A DNA stretch of 13,388 nt. Source: CAZPZZ01 sp964591245 (GTDB taxonomy: Bacteria > Acidobacteriota > Vicinamibacteria > Vicinamibacterales > UBA8438). Positions 1-7,992 of this stretch are shown one piece after another. Position 1 is the first letter of the stretch. Every line of letters begins with the position of its first letter. The stretch spans positions 1 to 13,388 of the forward strand of contig CAZPZZ010000113.1 of the NCBI GenBank assembly GCA_964591245.1. Reading direction: 5' to 3'. Under the pieces are notes generated by a model. That model was not told where the DNA came from and did no database searches. It was given only the letters and a program-made list of their open reading frames with translations. Position numbers and translations under genes: made by a program.

Positions 1-2
1 CG

Positions 3-212
3 TCGTTCGACGAGTTGATCGGGGCAGACGCGAAAGCGAGCCTCGAAGACGTCAAACAGGGGTTGCGCGACATCTTGGGGTTGCTCGCAGAATCGGAAGC
101 CGACGCAGCCGCGACGGCGCCTGCGAAAAAAGGCGCTCGTCGAAAAACGACGGCCACCGTCAAGAAGCGGGGAAGCGGCAAGACGAAGACACAAAAGCCG
201 CAGACCGCGTAG
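3..212 (+). CDS. 3' end of unknown protein with basic Lys/Ala/Thr tail (5' truncated)
   Basis: The open frame runs in from the left edge without a stop and ends at TAG 210-212, so only the C-terminal ~69 residues are visible. The first ~35 residues are predicted helical and amphipathic (SFDELIGADAKASLEDVKQG...). The rest is a low-complexity tail rich in Lys, Ala, Arg and Thr (KKGARRK, KKRGSGKTKTQK), typical of nucleic-acid-binding or polyanion-binding tails on many GC-rich bacterial proteins. A TTG at 15 could start a 65-aa protein, but it has no Shine-Dalgarno in view and the frame stays open upstream, so truncation by the window edge is more likely. The stop lies 7 nt before a tRNA gene. 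I do not recognise the family. Confidence 0.6.
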   Translation, partial: SFDELIGADAKASLEDVKQGLRDILGLLAESEADAAATAPAKKGARRKTTATVKKRGSGKTKTQKPQTA

Positions 213-219
213 ATACATT

Positions 220-296
220 CGGGATGTGGCGCAGTCTGGTAGCGCACCTGACTGGGGGTCAGGGGGTCGCTGGTTCGAATCCAGTCATCCCGACCA
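220..296 (+). tRNA. tRNA-Pro (anticodon GGG), CCA encoded
   Basis: A 77-nt cloverleaf is readable by eye. The acceptor stem CGGGATG (220-226) pairs perfectly with CATCCCG (286-292), followed by ACCA (293-296), so discriminator A and the CCA end are encoded. The D arm carries GCGC...GCGC around AGTCTGGTA. The anticodon stem CCTGA/TCAGG encloses the loop CTGGGGG, which puts GGG at positions 34-36. The T arm is CTGG-TTCGAAT-CCAG. The C1-G72 pair is the usual proline tRNA feature. A terminator follows directly, and a decayed copy of this sequence occurs about 1 kb downstream. Confidence 0.96.
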
Positions 297-306
297 ATAA
301 ACATAG

Positions 307-339
307 GGGTCAACTGCGATTCGCGGTTGGCCCTTTTTT
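307..339 (+). terminator. Rho-independent terminator of the tRNA-Pro transcript
   Basis: GGGTCAAC (307-314) pairs with GTTGGCCC (326-333), with one T-G wobble. The helix continues inward through TGCG/CGCG and is followed at once by six T (334-339). Its position 10 nt after the tRNA CCA end fits termination of the tRNA transcript. Confidence 0.88.
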
Positions 340-435
340 GTTGCCTGGGCACTTTGTGGCACGTTCGTGGCGCGGATCTGGGCGGTCTAATTGCGCGTGT
401 ATTCCGTCGCCGCACGTCCTACCCGTCCGACACTC

Positions 436-463
436 TGGACGGGCGCACGCCTTCCGGTAGAAT
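436..463 (+). promoter_or_regulatory. Candidate sigma-70-type promoter for the cupin gene
   Basis: TGGACG (436-441) and TAGAAT (458-463) are separated by 16 nt; they match the -35 and -10 consensus at 4/6 and 5/6 positions. The predicted start near 470 would leave a leader of about 125 nt before the ATG at 595. Nothing else of note is seen between the tRNA terminator and the cupin gene. This rests on motif matching only. Confidence 0.35.
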
Positions 464-594
464 TTGGGACGCGGAAACTTAGAAGGCTGATCCGACGGGA
501 ACATCGACGGAGGAGAGCCGCGGCCGCGACGGATCCCCAAGCACGTCCGGGTGGGTTCGTGAACGGCCACGGAAGAACCTTGAGGAGGTAACTG

Positions 595-1131
595 ATGCAT
601 CGTTTTATCCCATGCTGCCTGGTGCTGCTCCTGCTGGCCGGGGCTCCCGCTCTCGCTCAGGAGGGTGGCTCGACCATCATCCCCAAGCGCGAGGTGAACG
701 AAGTACTGTTGCGGGGTCTGGACAATCTGGCCGGCGGCGGGGCCGTCAGCGACATCGTGGTCAGGCACCTGGATGTGGGCGAAGAGAATATGGGTGTTTC
801 GGTGGTACAGCGGAGCAAGGTGGAGGTACGGGACACCATCACCGGTATTGCCCATCCGGACCTTGACGAGATCTACTACATCGTCTCCGGTACCGGCACC
901 ATGGTGACCGGCGGTGAATTCATCGACAAACAGTCCAACGTCAGTCGCCTGCTGGGCCCGATGGATCGCGGAGAACTCCGTGGGGGGGTGTTGCAGTTTG
1001 TCGAACCAGGGGACATCGCCATCATCCCCAAGGGTATGCCCCACGGCTGGCACAAGATCGACACCGATGCCATCAGCTACATCATCTTCCGCGGCGACCC
1101 CAACAAAGTGATGGACGTCAAGACCCACTAG
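595..1131 (+). CDS. Exported cupin-domain protein
   Basis: This 178-aa protein starts with a Sec signal peptide: MHR, then a Leu-rich core from residue 5 to about 19 and an AlaLeuAla-Gln cleavage site near residues 19-22. A single cupin barrel fills the rest. Cupin motif 1 is seen as His87-PDLD-Glu92 followed by YYIVSGTG (94-101), and motif 2 as GDIAIIPKGMPHGW (139-152) with His150. His87, Glu92 and His150 are plausible metal ligands; the second His of the classic HxH pair is not obvious. The start is supported by GAGGAGG (582-588) 6 nt before the ATG. Small periplasmic single-cupin proteins may be metal-dependent enzymes or ligand binders, and no substrate can be read from the sequence. The gene stands alone between a tRNA-Pro and a decayed copy of that tRNA, which raises the possibility that it came in with an integrated element. 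Confidence 0.85.
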   Translation: MHRFIPCCLVLLLLAGAPALAQEGGSTIIPKREVNEVLLRGLDNLAGGGAVSDIVVRHLDVGEENMGVSVVQRSKVEVRDTITGIAHPDLDEIYYIVSGTGTMVTGGEFIDKQSNVSRLLGPMDRGELRGGVLQFVEPGDIAIIPKGMPHGWHKIDTDAISYIIFRGDPNKVMDVKTH

Positions 1132-1500
1132 CGACGTGTCGTCAGACGGCCATCGCCGCGGCACCTCACGACGGCGAGGGCGGCCGGCACGACAAGAGGC
1201 GATATCCGACACACGAGGCGGCGGTGTGACAACTTAACGAATGGACGCCCGTGGACGGTGCGGGCCCCAGTCGATTCCGACTCCTCTGGTTTCACAGGTC
1301 CCTGACTGGGGTTCAGGGACGCTGGTTCAAATTCAGTTATCCCGAACAATAACTCTCCAAATAAGTTAAATTACAGCGTCACGCGAGACGGTACCGCGCG
1401 GCCGGCGGTACGCGGAAGCGTGACTGCCGGTAGGGAGAGGGCATCCTCCTGAACGTGCGTTCACAGTGGCGCCCCCGGTGAAAAGGAGAGGTTGCTCAGC
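1132..1500. other. Gene-free stretch holding a tRNA-Pro remnant
   Basis: No convincing coding sequence is seen on either strand. The one minus-strand reading frame (1128-1349) has no Shine-Dalgarno or family resemblance and runs across the tRNA remnant. The only recognisable content is the remnant at 1284-1348, followed by a short AT-rich patch (1349-1372) and then the Shine-Dalgarno region of the next gene. Confidence 0.6.
1284..1348 (+). pseudogene. Decayed tRNA-Pro copy (3' two-thirds)
   Basis: The segment aligns with the intact tRNA at 220-296. TCTGGT of the D loop is shared. The anticodon arm CCTGA-CTGGGGT-TCAGG (1301-1317) retains both stem halves. The 28-nt T arm plus acceptor end (1321-1348) differs from 269-296 at four positions, three of them transitions. 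The variable loop has lost about two bases, the T-stem pairing is damaged, CCA has become ACA, and no matching 5' acceptor strand is present, so a functional tRNA is unlikely. Similarity continues for a few bases past the CCA (CAATAA). It is either an old duplicated tRNA or the trace of an attachment site; no integrase gene lies between the copies. Confidence 0.75.
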
Positions 1501-1893
1501 ATGCGCTTGACCACAATAGTTCTCGGCTCTCTCGTGTGTCTGTTCGCATTGGCGCCTCCGGCTGCCCTGCTGGGCCAAGAATCCGGAGCAATCCCGAGCG
1601 CGAGCGACGACGAATGGACCAACTTCGCCAGGGCCTACCAGGAGATCACTGACATCAGTGCTGAATTTCAAGCGGACCTCGCGCTCCCTGAGAACAAATC
1701 GCAAGAGGCACGCACACGCGTGCGCGAGTCGATGCGCCAGAAGGTGGAGCAGGTCCTCCACGGGCACGGTCTCACCGAAGCCCGGTACTCTCAGTTAAAT
1801 TTCGTGATCAGCACAGACGACGAACGACGCGACCTCTTCACGCGATTGCTCGAAGAACTGAGCGCTGACGAGAACAGTGCTTCCGGTGGGTGA
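1501..1893 (+). CDS. Exported DUF4168-like small helical protein
   Basis: This 130-aa protein has a clear Sec signal peptide (MRLTTIVLGS, then a hydrophobic stretch to about residue 24, likely cleaved near LLGQ). The mature part is a charged helical domain at about residues 38-121. Its pattern FARAYQEITDI ... ESMRQKVEQVL...GLTEARYSQL ... D.ERRDLFTRLLEEL resembles DUF4168: a conserved FA.A..EI, a central basic helix, a G-L-T...Y motif, and a C-terminal helix after an Asp-rich turn. That family has no known biochemical role and is usually periplasmic or surface-attached. ATG 1501 is chosen over TTG 1492 because AAGGAGAG (1483-1490) is 10-12 nt from the ATG but abuts the TTG. The gene appears monocistronic, with a GC-rich hairpin 52 nt downstream. 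Confidence 0.72.
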   Translation: MRLTTIVLGSLVCLFALAPPAALLGQESGAIPSASDDEWTNFARAYQEITDISAEFQADLALPENKSQEARTRVRESMRQKVEQVLHGHGLTEARYSQLNFVISTDDERRDLFTRLLEELSADENSASGG

Positions 1894-1945
1894 AAGTGCT
1901 CCGACAATGCATCGAGAGAACGAGAGCGTGACCGCTAGATCGGAG

Positions 1946-1988
1946 CGCCCGCCTCCCGCAGGGGTGATCCTCAGCGGGGGAGTGGGCG
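1946..1988 (+). terminator. GC-rich hairpin downstream of the DUF4168-like gene
   Basis: CGCCCGCCTCCCGC (1946-1959) can pair with GCGGGGGAGTGGGCG (1974-1988) apart from one G-T wobble and a bulge, around a 14-nt loop. There is no T tract after it, so it may act as an mRNA 3' stabiliser or part of a Rho-dependent region rather than an intrinsic terminator. It lies between two same-strand genes (stop 1893, next start 2139). Confidence 0.4.
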
Positions 1989-2138
1989 AGCCCCCAATCG
2001 AGACTGTGCCATGCCGGTTGCCGTCGTATCGCTGAACCCAGGGACTCTGCCATTGCGCGCGCGTTCATGCTAGTCTACGGTGGCGATTTACTTGAGGTTT
2101 GAGGGAAGTTCGCCCTTTTTTCGCCGTAAGGATTGCCG

Positions 2139-4655
2139 ATGTCGACCCAGTGGCTGGTTGGGACCGCAGGAATTCTCGCCGTAGCCGTCGGGCTGGGTGC
2201 CGAAACCCGGAACGACACGTCTCCAGTCGCGGAGCTTGGGCAAGGCGCCGCGTCTCCCACGATAGTGGTGCGCCCAGGTCATCTGCCCACCGGACGCTTT
2301 TCGGAACAGACCGCTCCGAACAATGCCCAAGACACCGGGGCACTGAACGATGCCGTCCGGCGGACGTGCGTCACATGCCACAACGATCGGATGCGCAGGG
2401 GAGGACTCTCCCGCGAGGACTTCAGGGTCGAAGATGCACCTCGGCACCTTGAAGAGGCGGAAGCTATGATCACTAAGCTCCGTCTTGACATGATGCCGCC
2501 CCCCGGGGTACCTCGCCCCGGCCGAGACACCCTACTCGCCCTCGCCGAGACGCTGGAGCGGACGATTGACGAATCAGCTGTCCTGGGGGCACCCGGTCGA
2601 CGGCCGATCCAGTACATGAATCGCGCGGAGTACGAGAACGCCATTCAGGAAATCTTCGGCTTGGAAATCGACGCCGATGCATACCTGCCAGGGGAGACGA
2701 TCAGCGAAGGCTTCGACAACATCGCAGACGTCCAGGTCGTGTCAGGTACCCTCCTGAACGGCTTTCTTCGAGCCGCAACAGAGGTGAGTCGCCTCGCTAT
2801 CGGTGATCCAGACGCGGCCCCGGTCCAGAGTTCCTACGGCCGTTCCAGGGATTATGCCCAGTGGGAGCACGTGGATGGCGCCCCCGTTGGAACCCGCGGC
2901 GGTATCGTCACCACCCACACCTTTCTCGCGGACGGGAATTACGTTTTCAGAAGCGCCTTGCTGGTCGATGAGACCGGCGGCCTCTTTGGCAACCCAGGTC
3001 TGGACGAGCAAGTCGAGATCGCGGTTGACGGAGAGCGAGTTGCGCTCCTCGACGTCAACCCGTGGATGATGGAAGGCGATCCACAGGGCGCGACGGTCGA
3101 GTCGGATCCGATTCCGATCCGCGCGGGCCAGAGGACGGTTTCAGCAGCCTTCATCAAGCGATTCGAAGGTCCAGTCCAGGACATCTTCGCTCCGATCGAG
3201 CAGACCCTGGCGACGACAGAGGCCGGCCGTTCACCCGGTATCACAGCGCTGCCTCACTTGGGTTCCTTGACCGTTACGGGGCCCTACGATGCCGTCGGCG
3301 TTTCTGACAATCCCGTACGCGAGCGGATCTTCACATGCCGCCCCACAACTCCGGAGGAAGAAGGTCCCTGCGCCCGGCAAATCATCGGAGATTTTGTAGG
3401 CCAGGTCTATCGTCGCCCCCCCACCGACCAGGAATTAGCGGAATTGGCCTCGATGTACGAGGCGAGGGCGGCAGACGTTGGGTTTGAAGAAGGGATCGGG
3501 GTTGCCATTCAGGCAATGCTTTCGAGTCCCCATTTCATTTTCCGAGTCGAAGAGCAGCCCCAGGACGTACAGCAAGGCCAGGTTTTCGCGATCGACGACT
3601 TCGATCTCGCCACCCGTCTCGCTCAGTTCCTCTGGGCCCGGCCGCCGGATGACGAACTGCTCGCCCTCGCCTCCGAGCAGCGGCTTTCCGACGAGAACGT
3701 CCTCGCCGCACAGGTGGAGCGCATGCTCGGCGACCCACGCTCCGAAAGCCTCGCAACCCGTTTTGCGACGCAGTGGCTACGCGTTCCGGACCTGGAGGGC
3801 ATGAGGCCAGATCCCCGTTATTTCCCCTACATTCACAGGGGCATCAAGGACGATATGAGAAGGGAAACCGAACTCTTCTTCCACAGTATCGTCGAAGACG
3901 ATCGCCCGGTCACCGAGGTCATGACCGCCAACTATACCTTCATGAACCAGGACCTAGCCGAGCACTACGGAATTCCCGGTGTGACCGGAGATGATTTCCG
4001 TCGTGTTCAACACTCGGACGAAGACCGCTATGGCGTGCTCGGCCAAGGGTCAATTTTGACCCAGACCTCTTTCGCGAGACGCACCTCTCCCGTCAACCGT
4101 GGAAAATTCGTAATGGAGGTTCTGCTTGGGACCGCTCCGCCGCCACCGCCGCCAAACGTACCGGACCTGGAGGTAACGACGTCGGTGGACGGAGAATCCG
4201 GGCGAGCGCTTACGGTGAAAGAGCGGATGGAGATGCATCGCGTGAATCCCACGTGCAGCGCGTGTCACCAATTCATCGATCCCCTGGGACTGCCGCTGGA
4301 AACCTTCGGGCCCACCGGCGAGAAGCGGATTCGAGAACGGACCTGGGCCGCAGTGCCCGCTCCGATCGACTCCCGCGGGACCCTCTGGACAGGGCAACCG
4401 GTTGAGAACCCGAAACAACTGCGAGAGATCATCGCGGGTGACTTCCAGGAGGTCTTTCTCCGCAACTTTACGGAGAACCTGTTGCGCTACGCCCTCGGGC
4501 GTCAGACTCACGCCCAGGACAAGTCATTGGTCCGATCGATTGTGCATGCCGCGGCCGAGAATGACTACCGCTTCTCGTCGTTCGCGGCGGGAATCGTCGC
4601 AAGTGATGCATTTCAGATGATGGAAGTTGAGAGAATGGCGACGGCGCAGGATTGA
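2139..4655 (+). CDS. DUF1592-type PSD/PSCyt protein with two CXXCH motifs
   Basis: This 838-aa protein shows the full domain string of this family, in order. A hydrophobic N-terminal export segment (about 4-20) is followed by a cytochrome-c-like segment with CVTCH (77-81), then PSD3/DUF1587 (about 155-220, IQYMNRAEYENAIQEIFGL), then a beta-rich insert (about 245-380) resembling a carbohydrate-binding fold. Next come PSD5/DUF1595 (about 413-471), PSD4/DUF1592 (about 485-615), PSCyt3/DUF1588 (about 629-732) with CSACH (706-710), and PSD2/DUF1585 (about 760-830). The two CXXCH motifs are potential haem c sites, so a periplasmic redox role is likely, but no substrate is established for the family. 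ATG 2139 is preferred over TTG 2133 because AAGGA (2128-2132) sits 6 nt before it. It is the first gene of an operon with the DUF1552 gene, a pairing well known in Planctomycetota and Acidobacteriota. A possible extended -10 (TGCTAGTCT, 2068-2076) lies upstream. Confidence 0.93.
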   Translation: MSTQWLVGTAGILAVAVGLGAETRNDTSPVAELGQGAASPTIVVRPGHLPTGRFSEQTAPNNAQDTGALNDAVRRTCVTCHNDRMRRGGLSREDFRVEDAPRHLEEAEAMITKLRLDMMPPPGVPRPGRDTLLALAETLERTIDESAVLGAPGRRPIQYMNRAEYENAIQEIFGLEIDADAYLPGETISEGFDNIADVQVVSGTLLNGFLRAATEVSRLAIGDPDAAPVQSSYGRSRDYAQWEHVDGAPVGTRGGIVTTHTFLADGNYVFRSALLVDETGGLFGNPGLDEQVEIAVDGERVALLDVNPWMMEGDPQGATVESDPIPIRAGQRTVSAAFIKRFEGPVQDIFAPIEQTLATTEAGRSPGITALPHLGSLTVTGPYDAVGVSDNPVRERIFTCRPTTPEEEGPCARQIIGDFVGQVYRRPPTDQELAELASMYEARAADVGFEEGIGVAIQAMLSSPHFIFRVEEQPQDVQQGQVFAIDDFDLATRLAQFLWARPPDDELLALASEQRLSDENVLAAQVERMLGDPRSESLATRFATQWLRVPDLEGMRPDPRYFPYIHRGIKDDMRRETELFFHSIVEDDRPVTEVMTANYTFMNQDLAEHYGIPGVTGDDFRRVQHSDEDRYGVLGQGSILTQTSFARRTSPVNRGKFVMEVLLGTAPPPPPPNVPDLEVTTSVDGESGRALTVKERMEMHRVNPTCSACHQFIDPLGLPLETFGPTGEKRIRERTWAAVPAPIDSRGTLWTGQPVENPKQLREIIAGDFQEVFLRNFTENLLRYALGRQTHAQDKSLVRSIVHAAAENDYRFSSFAAGIVASDAFQMMEVERMATAQD

Positions 4656-4749
4656 GGCTCAACGTGGCCCGGTCCGCTCGGAACGTACAGCTAAGATTTG
4701 TAGACACACGACAAGGCTAGAGACCTTGCGGGAACAAAGGGAGAAAGTG

Positions 4750-6177
4750 ATGAACATCCTAAGCGGTGGCCACCTTGGACGACGCACCTTCCTCCGAGGC
4801 ATGGGCGCAACTGTCGCGCTCCCATTCCTCGACGCCATGGTTCCCGCGGGGCGACTTGGCGCGCGCGTGCTGGCCCAGAACAATCGTACGCGGCTCGTCT
4901 GCATCGAGAATGTACACGGTGCCGCTGGAGCCGCACCGCTGGGCAAGGAGATGAACCTGTGGAGCCCTGCCGGCTTGGGCAGTGATTTCGACCTCACCCC
5001 AACGAGCATCGCCCCGCTCGAGGAGTTCAGAGATTATCTAACGATCATCTCCAACACGGACGTAAAAATGGCCGAGGCGTTCGCTCCCGATGAGATCGGA
5101 GGAGACCATTTTCGCTCCAGCGCCATCTTCCTGACTCAGTGCCACGCCCGGCATACGGAAGGCGCCGACGTGTACGTCGGAAAGTCTTTGGACCAGATGT
5201 TCGCCGAACGCGTTGGCCACGAAACACCGATCCCCTCGATGCAGCTGTGCATCGAGAACATCGACACCGCCGGCGGATGCCAGTACGGCTACACGTGTGT
5301 GTACACGGACAACATCAGCTGGAAATCAGCGGAAGAACCCCTCCCAATGATCCGCGACCCAAGGATCGCCTTCGAGCAGCTCTTCGGAGCCGGTGCGACG
5401 CCAGAGGAACGACAGATTCGATTGCAGACCCAGGGCAGCATGCTCGACTGGATCACGAAAGAGATCGGGTCACTCACGAGGAATCTCGGATCCGGCGACC
5501 GCCAGAGGATGGAACAGTATCTCAACAGCGTCCGTGAGGTTGAGCGCCGGATTCAAAAGATCGTGGAGCGCAACACGAGCGGTGAAGAACGGGAGATTCC
5601 TGAAGCGCCGGCCGGGGTTCCGGATTCCTTCCGGGAGCACGTGGAACTGATGTTCGATCTCCAGGCACTGGCGTTCGAGACGGATATGACCAGGGTGTTC
5701 TCGTTCAAGCTCTCCCGCGATATCTCTGCCCGCACCTATCCAGAGAGTGGCACCGACGCCCCGTTCCATCCCGCGTCCCACCACGGGGAGACGGAGGAGA
5801 ACTTGCGGGACTTCGCCCTGATCAACAAGTACCACGTGAGCATGCTCCCGTACTTCATGAAACGTCTCTCATCGACCATGGACGGAGGCAGGAGCTTGCT
5901 CGACAAGACGGCAATCCTGTACGGATCGCCTATGGCGAACAGTAACCAGCACGCCCATAGAGGCGTCCCGCTTCTCTTTCTGGGCGGCGCCAATGGAGGC
6001 CTCGTCCGGGGCGGACTCCACATCAAGGCTCCTGACGGCACGCCGACAGCGAACGCGATGCTCTCCTTCCTGCAAGGAATCGGCATGAACGATCTGGATA
6101 GCTTCGGGGACAGCACCGGACGGTTGCCCTTGGGGCCAGTGTCCGGGGTCTCCGCGGCTCCGACTTCGACGGTGTGA
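4750..6177 (+). CDS. DUF1552 (HXXSHH) protein with Tat-type signal
   Basis: This 475-aa protein belongs to the HXXSHH family (DUF1552), named for the motif seen here as HPASHH at residues 340-345. The N-terminus GRRTFLRGMGATVALPFLDAM (10-30) carries a twin-arginine motif (R11-R12-x-F-L) before a moderately hydrophobic core, so folded export by Tat is likely. Other family-like segments are the NVHGAAGAAPLGKEMNLW region (54-71) and LDKTAILYGSPMANSNQHAH (384-403). ATG 4750 is chosen because AAAGGGAGA lies just upstream and the signal peptide then begins cleanly; the frame stays open further upstream, but that region has no ribosome-binding site. It lies 94 nt after the DUF1592-type gene and 4 nt before the ankyrin gene. 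A small hairpin (4712-4716 with 4724-4728) precedes its ribosome-binding site. The standard pairing with DUF1592-type proteins suggests the two act in one periplasmic pathway; the reaction is unknown. Confidence 0.93.
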   Translation: MNILSGGHLGRRTFLRGMGATVALPFLDAMVPAGRLGARVLAQNNRTRLVCIENVHGAAGAAPLGKEMNLWSPAGLGSDFDLTPTSIAPLEEFRDYLTIISNTDVKMAEAFAPDEIGGDHFRSSAIFLTQCHARHTEGADVYVGKSLDQMFAERVGHETPIPSMQLCIENIDTAGGCQYGYTCVYTDNISWKSAEEPLPMIRDPRIAFEQLFGAGATPEERQIRLQTQGSMLDWITKEIGSLTRNLGSGDRQRMEQYLNSVREVERRIQKIVERNTSGEEREIPEAPAGVPDSFREHVELMFDLQALAFETDMTRVFSFKLSRDISARTYPESGTDAPFHPASHHGETEENLRDFALINKYHVSMLPYFMKRLSSTMDGGRSLLDKTAILYGSPMANSNQHAHRGVPLLFLGGANGGLVRGGLHIKAPDGTPTANAMLSFLQGIGMNDLDSFGDSTGRLPLGPVSGVSAAPTSTV

Positions 6178-6181
6178 GATT

Positions 6182-7933
6182 ATGGCAAACTTGCTTTCCC
6201 ACACGTTCCGGAGCCTCTGTTTCCTTGGGATCATCGTCCTGATCGCGCCCCCCTCCACAGGGGCTAGCGACGCTCCGCCCCTCGTGGGCGCAGTGCGAGA
6301 CGGGAACGTAGAGGCCGTGCGCTTCCTCCTCGAACAGAGGGCCGACGCGAACGCGGCCGAGGGCGACGGCCTCTCCGCGCTACATTGGGCGGCACGGCGC
6401 GGTGAGCCCGAGATCGCGAAGCTGCTCCTTGACTCAGGCGCAACCGCCGACGCCAAGACCCGCAACGGTGCCTATACGCCCCTGCACGAAGCGAGCAAAG
6501 CAGGGAACGCGGCAGTCGCACGTGTCCTGCTAATCGCAGGAGCCGATCCCGCCGCAGGGACTACGACCGGTGGGGCGACTCCTCTCCACTTCGCCGCAAT
6601 CTCCGGTTCCGCGAGCGCGGTCAACGTGCTCCTCGAGTACGGGGCGGAGATCGATGCTCGGGAAGCCGGGGCAGACCAGACGCCTCTCACCTGGGCGGCT
6701 GCGGGCAACCACATCGAGACGGTGACCGCGCTCCTTAACGGCGGTGCGAACCCAGAGGCGGCCACCAGGATCGTAGACGTCGTCCAGAGACTTGCGGACG
6801 CCCGGAAGGCCCGTGAACTGTACGCGAAGCGCAAGGAGCAGCTTCAAAACATCGAAGCAGGGGTGGTGACAGCGGTGGACAACGATCCGACTCCCGAGGA
6901 CGCCGCGGCCCCGGAGTCGACGGACGACGAGTCGGAGCCACCCGCCCCGCGAGTCCGATCGTTTGCAGATCTCGTCAACAAGCAGGGTGGATTGACCCCC
7001 CTCCTCCTCGCCGCACGACAGGGGCACAGGAACGTCGCGCTGCGGCTTCTCGACGACGGCGCCAACATCGATCACCAGGCGGCTGACGGAACCAGTCCTC
7101 TTTTGATGGCGACCATTAACGGTCATTGGGACTTTGCACTGGAGCTCCTCGAGCGTGGGGCCGATCCGAATCTCCCCGCCCACTCGGGCATCGCTCCTCT
7201 GTATGCCGCCCTCAATCTGCAGTGGTCTCCAATCGCGATGTACCCGCAACCGACGAATCACATGGAACAGGAGGTCGACTATCGGGGCTACATGCGGGCG
7301 CTGCTCGAAGCCGGCGCCGAGCCCAATGCTCGCCTAAAGATGCGGCCGTGGTTCGAGGAATACATGGAATCGAAGTTGGTCGATCCCTCCGGAGCTACCC
7401 CCTTCTGGCGCGCAGCCTACGCGCTGGACGTCAGGACAATGCGCATGCTCGTCGACTACGGCGCGGATCCCACGATTCGCAGCGTGAAACCTCCAACGCG
7501 GTTGATGACGAGGCCAGAATTTCTCGATGAGTCTGGTATCCGCCCTGTGGCCGTCGGGGGGCCTTCGAACACACCTCTCCACGTAGCTGCAGGCGCCGGC
7601 CACGCCACTCAGGGCTCGGGTCCCGTCCACCGTCACGTGCCAGACGGTTGGATGCCCGCCATCCGTTACCTGGTGGAGGAGATCGGGATCGATGTGAACA
7701 CTCGCGACCACGACGGACTGACGCCGCTGCACGGTGCCGCGGGCAGGGGCGATACGGCGATGATCCTGTATCTCGTCGCGCAGGGCGCCGATCCGACGCT
7801 GAAATCCAGGGATGGTCTCTCGACCGCGGACTTCGCCAACAGCCTGATCCTCAGTGTGCCTCCGTATCCGGAGGCGGTTGAGCTCTTGCTGTCGCTGGGG
7901 TCTGATTTCAGAGACGAATGTGCCTATTGTTGA
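6182..7933 (+). CDS. Exported ankyrin-repeat protein
   Basis: This 583-aa protein begins with a signal peptide (MANLLSHTFR, hydrophobic 11-24, likely cleaved near STGA-SDA at about 25-30). Ankyrin repeats fill two blocks. The first (about 31-195) has units such as DGLSALHWAARRGEPEIAKL and TPLHEASKAGNAAVARVLL. The second (about 268-575) has LTPLLLAARQGHRNVALRLL, TPLHGAAGRGDTAMILYLV and others. Between them lies a basic helical segment (196-225) and an acidic Pro/Glu/Asp linker (235-258). Ankyrin repeats are protein-interaction scaffolds with no catalytic role. The start lies 4 nt after the DUF1552 stop, so translation is probably coupled and the protein is a good candidate partner of the two upstream products in the periplasm. 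The C-terminus is unusually Cys-containing (DECAYC). The convergent VWFA-related gene ends 59 nt further on. Confidence 0.92.
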   Translation: MANLLSHTFRSLCFLGIIVLIAPPSTGASDAPPLVGAVRDGNVEAVRFLLEQRADANAAEGDGLSALHWAARRGEPEIAKLLLDSGATADAKTRNGAYTPLHEASKAGNAAVARVLLIAGADPAAGTTTGGATPLHFAAISGSASAVNVLLEYGAEIDAREAGADQTPLTWAAAGNHIETVTALLNGGANPEAATRIVDVVQRLADARKARELYAKRKEQLQNIEAGVVTAVDNDPTPEDAAAPESTDDESEPPAPRVRSFADLVNKQGGLTPLLLAARQGHRNVALRLLDDGANIDHQAADGTSPLLMATINGHWDFALELLERGADPNLPAHSGIAPLYAALNLQWSPIAMYPQPTNHMEQEVDYRGYMRALLEAGAEPNARLKMRPWFEEYMESKLVDPSGATPFWRAAYALDVRTMRMLVDYGADPTIRSVKPPTRLMTRPEFLDESGIRPVAVGGPSNTPLHVAAGAGHATQGSGPVHRHVPDGWMPAIRYLVEEIGIDVNTRDHDGLTPLHGAAGRGDTAMILYLVAQGADPTLKSRDGLSTADFANSLILSVPPYPEAVELLLSLGSDFRDECAYC

Positions 7934-7992
7934 TGCTCGCTGCCGGCGCGTCCCAACGTCGTTCTCAAGAGCATGACGGTAAAGCCATACGC

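Noticed and set aside
310..1212. 300-codon minus-strand open frame opposite the cupin gene
   Set aside because: It is antisense to a gene with signal peptide, Shine-Dalgarno and cupin motifs, crosses the tRNA terminator, and shows no family resemblance.
1284..1348. Second functional tRNA-Pro
   Set aside because: The 5' acceptor strand is missing, the T stem is broken and the CCA end is changed, so it is treated as a remnant.
6530..7261. 243-codon minus-strand open frame inside the ankyrin gene
   Set aside because: It is an antisense shadow of ankyrin repeats with no recognisable domain and no start signals.
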